Both the position numbers and the translations under genes were made by a program. Under the pieces are notes generated by a model. That model searched no databases and had not been told where the DNA came from. It was given only the letters and a program-made list of their open reading frames with translations. Below are positions 57,326 to 64,000 of a DNA stretch of 64,000 nt, piece after piece (the stretch's first letter is position 1; the number at the start of each line of letters is the position of its first letter). The stretch spans positions 56,426 to 120,425 of the forward strand of contig NZ_JAIHON010000017.1 of NCBI RefSeq assembly GCF_021173675.1, in the 5' to 3' direction. This DNA is from Streptomyces lincolnensis. Its GTDB lineage: Bacteria > Actinomycetota > Actinomycetes > Streptomycetales > Streptomycetaceae.

Positions 57326-59343
57326 GCCTGGCCTCCGTCCTGTCCCGGTCCGTTGCCGGACCCGTTCCCGTACGCCTGGTCATGCGGTCGGGCCGGTTCG
57401 AACGCGGACGGGTTGACACCGCCGGCGCCCGGACCCGCCTGATGCGGAATACGTGCCTCGTCGCCGTCCGTCTCAGCGTCCGCGGCGGAGTGTGCCTCGC
57501 GTTCGGCGACGACCTCCTGGACGGCGTCCACCACTCCGCGGTAGCCGGAGCAGCGGCACAGGTTGCCGCACAGCGCCTGGCGGGTCTCCCGCTCGGTCGG
57601 CGCCGGGTTGCCCTCCAGCAGGTCGTGCACGGTCATCGCCATGCCGGGGACGCAGAAGCCGCACTGCACGGCGCCGCACCGGGCGAGCGCCCGCTGCACG
57701 TCGGAGGGCTGTCCGTCGACGGCCAGGCCCTCGACGGTACGGACCTCGCTGCCGGCCGCGGTCACGGCGGGCACCAGACAGGACGCCACGAGGCGGCCGT
57801 CGACCTGGACGTTGCAGGCCCCGCACTCGCCCTGCGAGCAGCCGTCCTTGGCGCCCGCCAGGCCGAGCCGCTCGCGCAGCACGTAGAGCAGCGACTCGCC
57901 GATCCACGCGTCGGTGACGGGCCGGTCGACGCCGTTGACCCGCAGGACGTAGGAGGCCAGCGGGTGTTCCTCGCCCGGCATCGCGGGCGGCGCCGGGTCC
58001 GCGGACTCCGGACCGTCGGCCGCAGGCTCCGTCGGCTCGGCCTCCGCGCCCGCCTCACCGGCCCCCTCGGCGGCCGCTACGGCGGTCTCCTCGCCCTTCG
58101 CGGCGGCCTCGGGGTGCTCGGCGGCCTCCATGGCCTCACCGGCCTCGTGGGCGGCCTGTGAGGCCTCTACGACGGCTGCGGCGGACGCTTCGGCACGGGC
58201 CTCGGCGGGCGGCTGCTCGGGCGGCAGCGGCCGAGGGTGCTCGGACGCGGGCGCCTGGGGCTGCTCGGCGCCCTGCGGACCGGACTGCTCACGCTCGGCC
58301 CCGGCGGGACGCGGCTCCACGGGCGCGTGGGCGTCACCCCCCGTCGGCAGGGGCGCGTGGGCGTCGGTCGCGGGCCGCTCCCCGGGGTAGCCCTCCGGCC
58401 CGGGGGGTCGCGGCGCGTGCCGGTCCGGTGCGTGCCGCTCCCCCGGGTGCGCGAGGGGCGGCACCGCGCCGTGCGCCTCGGCCTGGCCCGGCACGCCACC
58501 GAAAACCGCGCCCTCCTGGCCGGGCGCGCCCTCGAAAGCCGAAGCCTCCTGGCCCGGCGCGCCGTCGAATTCCTCGGCCCGCTGCGGCCCGGGGCCGCCG
58601 TCCGTGGGCCGTCCGTGCGCGAACTCGGAACCGTCGGGCCGGTCGTAGCCGGGTCCCGTCGGCCGGTCGTAGCCGTGCTCGGTGCCCGTGGGTGCCTCGG
58701 GGCCGTGGCCCGCCGCGGGACCTGCCGCCGGGGCCTGTTCCGCCGTGCCCGGCGGCTGTCCCCAGGGCTGGCCCGTCGGTTCGGTCGCCCAGGGGGCGGG
58801 TGCGCCGCCGGGGAGCGTGGCCGGCGGGGTGCCGCCCCACTGCTCGACCAGGGACGACGTGGTGAACTCGCCCGACTCGTCCGGGAGTTCGCCGCCGGCG
58901 ACGGGGATGGACCACTGGCCGGTCACGTCGTGGCCGGGGGCCGGAGCGGCCTGGGCGGAATCCGCCGCGGTCGTGTCCTCGAAGTTCCAGTGCCCGGTGG
59001 CGACCGGGTCGTACGTGAACCGGTCGTCCCCGGAGCCCTGGGGCACCGCGTTCGGGTCGGGCCACTGGGTGCTCTCGGCCGGGGGCGCGGCGGGCATCGC
59101 CCAGGAGTCCGGGCCCGCCGGGTCGGCGCCCGCGAGGCCGGCCGGGTTCGACGTTATCTGCGGCGGTACGTACCCGTGACCGGGCGCGGCGAGCGGGGTG
59201 TCCGCGGAGGCCAGGAGGGCGTCGACACCGCCCTCGGGGAGTTTCACGAAGGCGGTGGCGCCGTCGTCGTAGTCGCCCTGGGGCAGCGGGTCCCAGCGGC
59301 CCGGGCTGCGGGGCGTGCCCTCTCCGTGCTGGTCGTCGGTCAC
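57322..59343 (-). CDS. 2Fe-2S subunit with about 460-residue disordered extension
   Basis: A 673-residue protein where about 160 would suffice. Residues about 462-625 are the two [2Fe-2S] domains of the XdhC/CoxS family: GCSQGECGACNVQVDG for the plant-type cluster, and GAVQCGFCVPGMAMT with CGNLCRCSGYRG for the second cluster. Residues 1-460 are Pro/Ala/Glu/Gly-rich, low complexity, with repeats such as GAPGQEGAVF, and TGPGYDRPDGSEF-like units. The GTG at 59343 has GGGGAGG upstream and overlaps the FAD gene stop, so the long extension is translated. Confidence 0.9.
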   Translation of the reverse strand: MTDDQHGEGTPRSPGRWDPLPQGDYDDGATAFVKLPEGGVDALLASADTPLAAPGHGYVPPQITSNPAGLAGADPAGPDSWAMPAAPPAESTQWPDPNAVPQGSGDDRFTYDPVATGHWNFEDTTAADSAQAAPAPGHDVTGQWSIPVAGGELPDESGEFTTSSLVEQWGGTPPATLPGGAPAPWATEPTGQPWGQPPGTAEQAPAAGPAAGHGPEAPTGTEHGYDRPTGPGYDRPDGSEFAHGRPTDGGPGPQRAEEFDGAPGQEASAFEGAPGQEGAVFGGVPGQAEAHGAVPPLAHPGERHAPDRHAPRPPGPEGYPGERPATDAHAPLPTGGDAHAPVEPRPAGAEREQSGPQGAEQPQAPASEHPRPLPPEQPPAEARAEASAAAVVEASQAAHEAGEAMEAAEHPEAAAKGEETAVAAAEGAGEAGAEAEPTEPAADGPESADPAPPAMPGEEHPLASYVLRVNGVDRPVTDAWIGESLLYVLRERLGLAGAKDGCSQGECGACNVQVDGRLVASCLVPAVTAAGSEVRTVEGLAVDGQPSDVQRALARCGAVQCGFCVPGMAMTVHDLLEGNPAPTERETRQALCGNLCRCSGYRGVVDAVQEVVAEREAHSAADAETDGDEARIPHQAGPGAGGVNPSAFEPARPHDQAYGNGSGNGPGQDGGQA

Positions 59344-60233
59344 GACAGCGCCCTCCCCAGTGCTCGTCGGGCCAGCGCGGCGACGGTGCGCCGCAGGTGC
59401 AGTACGGCGGGCGGATGCTGCGGTACGGAGCCGTCCTCGGCCGGCGCCATGTCGGGGATGCAGGCCGCGGAGACGTACTCGCCGAAGGCGTGCAGCGCCT
59501 CCGGGACGATCGCGCGGCCGTTGTCCCAGTCGATCAGCCGGGCGACCCACTGCTCGGCGTCCAGGGGCCGGAGCGGCATCGGCGCTATGGCTCCGACGGC
59601 GCACCTGACTCCGCGCCGGGCGGGGTCGAGGACCAGGGCGACCGACGCCATGGCCCGGCCGGGACCGGTACGGCCGGTCGCCTTGAGGAAGACCTGCGGG
59701 GCGTGCAGCAGCGGCACGCGCACGTAGCCGATGAGTTCGCCCGCGCGCAGCATCTCCATACCGGCCAGCAGGTGCGAGACCGGCATCTCACGGCGGGCTC
59801 CGCCCGGGCCCGCGATGATCAGGGTCGCCTCCAGGGCGGCCAGCACGGGAAGCGCGTCCCCGGTGGGTGCCGCGGAGGCGATGTTGCCGCCGAGGGTGCC
59901 CGCGTTGCGGATCTGCGGCGGGCCGGCGGCGCGCGCGGCGGCGGCGAGCGCCGGGATCAGGGCCGCGAAGTCGGGGCGGCCCATCCGCGCGTGGGTGAGA
60001 CCGGCGCCGAGCAGGGCGTGGCCGTCCTGGTACTGCCAGCCGCGGATCTCGCTGATCCTGCCGAGGCCCACCAGGGCGGCGGGCCTGAGCTGTCCGGAGT
60101 TGACGGCGGCCATCAGGTCGGTGCCGCCCGCCACGGGTACCGCGGCGGGCATGGCGATGAGGGCCGCCACCGCCTCGTCCAGTGTCGTGGGCAGGGTGAC
60201 GGCCTGCGCCGCCTGCGGTGCGTGCGTGGTCAA
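59340..60233 (-). CDS. FAD-binding subunit of the xanthine dehydrogenase-type enzyme
   Basis: A 297-residue subunit. The FAD-binding motif is VPVAGGTDLMAAVNSGQLRP (about 31-50). RNAGTLGGNIASAAPTGDALPVLAAL gives the second FAD contact region (TLGGNIA), and VPLLHAPQVFLKATGR the C-terminal domain. The TTG at 60233 with AAGGGG upstream is the likely start. First gene of the overlapping operon FAD, Fe-S, Mo, membrane peptide, AAA. Confidence 0.9.
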   Translation of the reverse strand: MTTHAPQAAQAVTLPTTLDEAVAALIAMPAAVPVAGGTDLMAAVNSGQLRPAALVGLGRISEIRGWQYQDGHALLGAGLTHARMGRPDFAALIPALAAAARAAGPPQIRNAGTLGGNIASAAPTGDALPVLAALEATLIIAGPGGARREMPVSHLLAGMEMLRAGELIGYVRVPLLHAPQVFLKATGRTGPGRAMASVALVLDPARRGVRCAVGAIAPMPLRPLDAEQWVARLIDWDNGRAIVPEALHAFGEYVSAACIPDMAPAEDGSVPQHPPAVLHLRRTVAALARRALGRALS

Positions 60234-60505
60234 ACCGGCTGCCCCTTCCCGCTGCCCCACCTGGTCCCAGCTGGTCCCGCCTGTTGCTGCCGTACGGTAC
60301 GTGCTGACAGGGCGGACGTGGCAACTCTGGCACATCTTCGCAGGACCCGAAGAACGGGGTCCGCTAGGAGGCATTCGCCCACCTCACCAGCGAGTGGTCC
60401 GTTTTCTCACGAGATCATCGGTGCGCGCGAATTGCCACTCTTCGGTGATGCTTGCGACGGTTTTCCCCTACCTGTTCGGGGAGCGGGCCGCCTGTTCGGT
60501 GCGGG

Positions 60506-62116
60506 CTACCTTTCCGGGGGCGCCCCCTCGATCGGGCGGCCGAGCACACCGGGCCGCCGCTGCCACGGCAACGGTCCCGCCGGTGGCCGGTACCCGACCC
60601 CCAGGGCGTCAAGTCGCCTGTAGTGCACGGCCATCCGCCGCTCGAAGTCGGCGAAGTCCCGTTCCGCCGGGACGGGCAGGCCGCTCCAGGCCACCTCGGC
60701 GAAGGCCGCGAGCCGGGGGAAGGTCTGGTAGTCCACGCGCCCCTGGTCCTCCATCACCTCGGTCCACACGTTGGCCTGGGCGCCGAGGACGTGCCGGGCC
60801 TCCTCGGGCGTCAACTCCGGTGGAACGGGCTCGAACCGATAGACGTCCTCCAGGGTGCGGACGTAGCCGATGGGGACCGGTTCGCCGGGGTCGGCGTGCT
60901 GCCGGTGGTCCAGGTAGACCTGCTGCTCGGGGCACATGACCACGTCGTGGCCGGCCCGCGCGGCGACGATCCCGCCCCGGTACCCGCGCCACGAGGAGAC
61001 GGCCGCCCCCGCGGCGAGCCCGCCCTCCAGGATCTCGTCCCAGCCGATGAGCCTGCGCCCGCGCGCGGAGAGCCACTTGTCGAAGTGCGCGATGAACCAC
61101 GCCTGCAACTCGTCCTCGTCCGCGAGGCCGAGTTCCTCGATGCGGGCCTGCGCGGTGGGTGACTCCCGCCACTGCTCCTTGGCGCATTCGTCGCCGCCGA
61201 TGTGAATGAACTCGGAGGGGAACAGCTCCAGCACTTCCTCGAACACCCCCTCGTAGAAGCGCAGGGTGTTGTCAGTGGGGGCGAGTACGTTCAGAGAGAC
61301 GCCCCAGTTGTCCCAGACCGAGAGGGAGGCCGTGTCGACGACATCGGTGTTGCCGAGTTCCGGGTACGCGGCGATGGCGGCCTGCGAGTGGCCGGGTACG
61401 TCGATTTCGGGGACGACGGTGATATGCCGCTCGGCGGCGTAGGCGACGATCTCCCGGATGTCGTCCTGGGTGTAGAAGCCACCGTGCGGCTTCTCCTCCC
61501 ACAGCGGTGAGGCCCGGTGGCCGAATTTCGTGCGCGCCCGCCAGGAGCCGACCTCGGTGAGGCGGGGGTACCTCTTGATCTCGATCCGCCAGCCCTGGTC
61601 GTCCGTCAAGTGGAAGTGGAAGACGTTGAGTTTGTGGGCCGCCATCAGATCCAGGTAGCGCAGCACGCCGTCCTTGGGCATGAAGTGCCGCGAGACGTCG
61701 AGCATGAGGCCGCGCCAGCGGAAACGGGGCGCGTCCGTGATCTCCGTCAGGGGCAGCCGCCAGGTACGGCCGGGAAGGGGTGCGCGCCGGAAGGCGTCGG
61801 GGCCGAGGAGCTGGCGCAGCGTCTGGGCGCCCCAGAAGACGCCGGCGGGCGAGCCGCCCTGGAGGTGGGCGCCGTGAGGGGCGACGACAAGGCGGTAGGC
61901 CTCGGCGTCGAGACCGGGCCGGACGGACAGATGGAGGACGTCGTACTCGTCCCCCTTCTTGGGCGGCAGCGCGAGCCCGGTCGCCGCGCCGAGCGTCGCG
62001 CGCAGCCATCGCGCGGTGTCCTCGGTGCCCGGACCGGCCTCGATCCCGAAGCCGTCGCCGAGTTCGAGGAAACGTTCGGTCCGCTCGGTCCGGCGGGGTG
62101 CCGGAATGAGATCCAT
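60506..62116 (-). CDS. GH20 beta-N-acetylhexosaminidase
   Basis: A 536-residue glycoside hydrolase removing terminal GlcNAc from chitin oligosaccharides. The GH20 catalytic pair is Asp309-Glu310 in HIGGDECAKEQW, with substrate motifs HFHLTDDQGWRIEIKRYP and VPEIDVPGHSQAAIAAYPEL. No signal peptide is visible, so it acts inside the cell, consistent with import of oligosaccharides by the ABC transporter encoded just upstream (15-base gap). The first 120 residues are the GH20b domain. Confidence 0.93.
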   Translation of the reverse strand: MDLIPAPRRTERTERFLELGDGFGIEAGPGTEDTARWLRATLGAATGLALPPKKGDEYDVLHLSVRPGLDAEAYRLVVAPHGAHLQGGSPAGVFWGAQTLRQLLGPDAFRRAPLPGRTWRLPLTEITDAPRFRWRGLMLDVSRHFMPKDGVLRYLDLMAAHKLNVFHFHLTDDQGWRIEIKRYPRLTEVGSWRARTKFGHRASPLWEEKPHGGFYTQDDIREIVAYAAERHITVVPEIDVPGHSQAAIAAYPELGNTDVVDTASLSVWDNWGVSLNVLAPTDNTLRFYEGVFEEVLELFPSEFIHIGGDECAKEQWRESPTAQARIEELGLADEDELQAWFIAHFDKWLSARGRRLIGWDEILEGGLAAGAAVSSWRGYRGGIVAARAGHDVVMCPEQQVYLDHRQHADPGEPVPIGYVRTLEDVYRFEPVPPELTPEEARHVLGAQANVWTEVMEDQGRVDYQTFPRLAAFAEVAWSGLPVPAERDFADFERRMAVHYRRLDALGVGYRPPAGPLPWQRRPGVLGRPIEGAPPER

Positions 62117-62131
62117 GAATGATCAGACCTT

Positions 62132-62977
62132 TCAGTCCTTGACCGCGCCACCCAGTCCCGAGACCAGCCGTCGCTGTACGAGTACGAAGAAGATCAGCAC
62201 CGGAATCGTCATCACCGTGGAGGCGGCCATGACACCGCCCCAGTCCGGCTCGTCCGGTTTGAAGAAGACCAGCAGCGCCATCGGCAGGGTGGACTGCGAG
62301 GTGTCGCTGATGATGAACGACTTGGCGAACAGGAAGTCGTTCCAGGCGGAGATGAAGGAAAACACGCTGGTGGCCACCAAGCCGGGGAAGACCAGTGGGA
62401 AAAGGATCTGCCACAGGAATCGCGCCCGGCTCGCCCCGTCGATGTACGCGGCCTCCTCCAGCGCCTCGGGTACGGCTTTCACGAAACCCCGCAGCATCCA
62501 GATCGCGAAGGGCAGCGAGAAGGCGATGTGGGGCAGGATCAGGGAGCCCAGCGTGTTCAGCTGTCCGGCGTCCCGCATGAGGAAGAACAAGGGGATCGTC
62601 AGGGCTTCCACGGGCACCATCTGGGCCACCAGAAACATGATCAGCAAGGTGGTCCGGAAGCGGAACCGGAATCGTGTCACGGCGGTCGCCGCGAGAAACG
62701 CGATCAACGCCGAGACGATCACGACCGTGCATGCCACGACCACACTGTTGAGGAAGTAACGGCCGAATTCCTGTTGCTCGAAGACGCGCCGGAAGGAGTC
62801 CAGCGAGGGCGACACAGTCCACGGCCGCGGCTCGGAGGACTCGATCTCCCCGGCCGGTTTGAAGGCGCCGAGCACCATCCAGTAGAGGGGGAAGGCGACG
62901 ACGACCGCGATCAGCAGCGCGGAGGCCTCGGCGGCCAGCCGCCACGGGCGTCGCACCTGGGCACGGAGAAGATTCAC
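62132..62977 (-). CDS. Carbohydrate ABC permease (MalG type)
   Basis: A 281-residue sugar permease with six membrane helices. The EAA loop is EALEEAAYIDGASRARFLWQILFPLVFPGL. GTG start overlapping the upstream permease stop (GTGA). By association with the hexosaminidase the transported sugar is probably chitobiose or another GlcNAc oligomer. It ends 15 bases before the hydrolase start. Confidence 0.92.
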   Translation of the reverse strand: MNLLRAQVRRPWRLAAEASALLIAVVVAFPLYWMVLGAFKPAGEIESSEPRPWTVSPSLDSFRRVFEQQEFGRYFLNSVVVACTVVIVSALIAFLAATAVTRFRFRFRTTLLIMFLVAQMVPVEALTIPLFFLMRDAGQLNTLGSLILPHIAFSLPFAIWMLRGFVKAVPEALEEAAYIDGASRARFLWQILFPLVFPGLVATSVFSFISAWNDFLFAKSFIISDTSQSTLPMALLVFFKPDEPDWGGVMAASTVMTIPVLIFFVLVQRRLVSGLGGAVKD

Positions 62978-63936
62978 AGTTCCTCCCCCTGGCGCCGCAG
63001 CAGCCGCAGGTACACCAGCGTGACCGCGAGCAGGATCAGCAGCATCACCACGCCGATCGCCGAGCCGAGGCTGTACTGCGAGGACGCGAAGGCCTGTTGG
63101 TAGGCGTAGACGTTCAGGACGAGGTTCTGCTGGGCGATGCCGCCGCCGTTGGTCATGACGTAGATCTGCGTGAAGATCTTGAAGTCCCAGATCACCGACT
63201 GGATCGTGACGACGGTCAGGATCGGCCGCAGCATCGGCGCGAGCACCGACCGCCAGATCCGCCACTGCGAGGCACCGTCCAGCGCGGCGGCCTCCAGCAC
63301 CTCACCCGGGACCGAGCGGATCCCGGCGTACACCGTCACCATCACGAACGGGAAGGAGCACCACACGACTTCGAGCAGCACCAGGAAGAAGGCACTGAAC
63401 CGCCCGTACGTCCACGAGTAGTCACCCAGGCCGAGGATCCGGTTCACCGGCCCGAAGTCCGGATCGAACAGAAACAGCCACACCGTCGACCCGGTCACCG
63501 CCGGCGTCGCCCACGCCCCCAACGCCGCCAGCATCAACACCAGCCGCGGCACCGCCCGCACCCGCGTCAACAACACCGCCAACGCACACCCGACCCCCAA
63601 CGTCGACACCACACACGCCGCCGCGAACACCACGGTCGCCAGCAACACCTGCCAGAACTGCGAGTCCCCCAACAGCTCGGCGTAGTTGGCGAACCCCCGA
63701 AAGGTGGTGGGTTCACCGCCACTGACCTGGGCTTGGGTGTACTGGAAGAAGGAGATCAACCCGAGCTGGTAAATGGGGTAGACGAGCAACCCGCCCAGGA
63801 CGACCAGGGCAGGGGCCAGATACAGCCAAGGTGCACCCGAACGCCCTGAGGGGCGCGGGGAACTGCGCGACAAGCCACGAACAACCGTCAGCCGCGCACG
63901 CCCAGAACCCCCCACCCCCGTAGGCGCGCCGCTCAT
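62974..63936 (-). CDS. Carbohydrate ABC permease (MalF type)
   Basis: A 320-residue sugar permease with six helices. EAA loop GEVLEAAALDGASQWRIWRSVLAPMLRPIL. ATG overlapping the stop of the binding-protein gene (ATGA). The first 30 or so residues are basic and Ser/Arg-rich and are coded by a dispersed intergenic-type repeat (63848-63900), so the tail is longer than in typical MalF-like sugar permeases. Pairs with the next gene. Confidence 0.9.
   Translation of the reverse strand: MSGAPTGVGGSGRARLTVVRGLSRSSPRPSGRSGAPWLYLAPALVVLGGLLVYPIYQLGLISFFQYTQAQVSGGEPTTFRGFANYAELLGDSQFWQVLLATVVFAAACVVSTLGVGCALAVLLTRVRAVPRLVLMLAALGAWATPAVTGSTVWLFLFDPDFGPVNRILGLGDYSWTYGRFSAFFLVLLEVVWCSFPFVMVTVYAGIRSVPGEVLEAAALDGASQWRIWRSVLAPMLRPILTVVTIQSVIWDFKIFTQIYVMTNGGGIAQQNLVLNVYAYQQAFASSQYSLGSAIGVVMLLILLAVTLVYLRLLRRQGEEL
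63848..63900 (+). repeat. Dispersed GC-rich repeat, copy 3, inside a coding region
   Basis: TGAGGGGCGCGGGGAACTGCGCGAC and ACAAGCCACGAACAACCG match the core of the family seen at 62-130 and 20961-21032 in the GGGGAACTGCGCGACNAGCC variant. Here it lies on the antisense strand of the permease gene, coding for its N-terminal residues about 14-30. Confidence 0.65.
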
Positions 63937-64000
63937 CCGGCGGAGCCGAACGCCGCGTCCATCTTCTGCGCCGCCCCCCGCGAAGCCACCCCCACACTCG
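63933..64000 (-). CDS. C-terminus of a substrate-binding protein (partial)
   Basis: The last 21 codons of a minus-strand gene cut by the window end: ...SVGVASRGAAQKMDAAFGSAG, stop. The stop overlaps the permease ATG (ATGA). Gene order (binding protein, MalF, MalG, hydrolase) identifies it as the extracellular solute-binding lipoprotein of the sugar ABC transporter. Only context supports the assignment. Confidence 0.65.
   Translation of the reverse strand, partial: SVGVASRGAAQKMDAAFGSAG

Noticed and set aside
60234..60505. Extra gene between the FAD subunit and the hexosaminidase
   Set aside because: Open frames here have no ribosome binding site or protein-like composition; the region is best seen as the xdh operon upstream region.

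Overview
The window is chromosomal DNA of a high-GC actinomycete, almost certainly a Streptomyces. The evidence is the strong third-position GC bias, GTG/TTG starts, 4-base ATGA/GTGA overlaps, an SsgA-family sporulation regulator, DasR-type dre operators at GlcNAc PTS genes, and two RDD-family membrane proteins. Gene order nagF / nagE1-nagE2 ... cysM-cysO ... ssgG ... hppD matches what is known of the core chromosome of this genus, so most of the window is ordinary core genome with small accessory insertions.

Layout. 0.4-8.5 kb: MFS transporter, DUF445 membrane protein, secreted SGNH hydrolase, leaderless DUF1707 envelope-response protein, and a three-gene ABC-2 exporter. 8.7-13.0 kb: bifunctional penicillin-binding protein with a sigma-E-like promoter, SMR efflux protein, GroES-like protein, DUF3618 protein and Bcp peroxiredoxin. 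13.1-14.4 kb: two translationally coupled HNH endonuclease genes that run into tRNA-Leu(UAG), so that the second HNH stop codon is the tRNA anticodon. 14.4-19.5 kb: rdgB, lipoprotein, rph, then the GlcNAc phosphotransferase genes nagF, nagE1 and nagE2 with three dre sites. 19.5-24.1 kb: MBL hydrolase, membrane-tethered PemK-like protein, and the cysteine module (Cys-rich leader peptide, cysO, cysM, a LacI regulator, mec JAMM protease). 24.2-29.1 kb: amino-acid permease, DUF2017, clpS, and the NAD-salvage pair pncB and pncA. 29.3-39.1 kb: InhA-type metalloprotease, two RDD proteins, SsgG-like regulator, FAD-linked oxidase and TPR protein.

39.0-46 kb: a minus-strand run hppD, NHase beta-N, NHase beta-C, NHase alpha (three-subunit cobalt nitrile hydratase or thiocyanate-hydrolase-like enzyme) divergent from an Lrp regulator, followed by an OpuC-type osmoprotectant ABC operon and an ArsR-family regulator with an elaborate operator. 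46-54 kb: Lon-like protease, IclR regulator, DEAD-type helicase, Fic/RHH toxin-antitoxin pair, MFS transporter, a decayed tRNA-Cys copy beside the intact tRNA-Cys, and a two-domain SUKH-4 protein. 54.5-60.2 kb: a five-gene overlapping xanthine-dehydrogenase-type operon ending in a broken AAA ATPase gene. 60.5-64 kb: GH20 hexosaminidase and sugar ABC transporter, cut by the window end.

How the genes fit together. Chitin and aminosugar use is represented twice: PTS uptake of GlcNAc near 16-19 kb, and hexosaminidase plus ABC import near 60-64 kb. The cysteine module joins a sulfide-carrier protein, its synthase and its protease behind a cysteine-codon leader. pncA and pncB make a two-step nicotinamide to nicotinate mononucleotide path.

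Unusual structure not explained by the gene list includes three minus-strand genes whose stop codons lie inside 20-24 bp tandem repeats, a dispersed intergenic repeat (three copies) that in one case supplies the N-terminus of an ABC permease, and a series of genes with TANNNT-N6/7-start geometry expected of leaderless transcripts. No CRISPR array, insertion sequence or prophage was seen.
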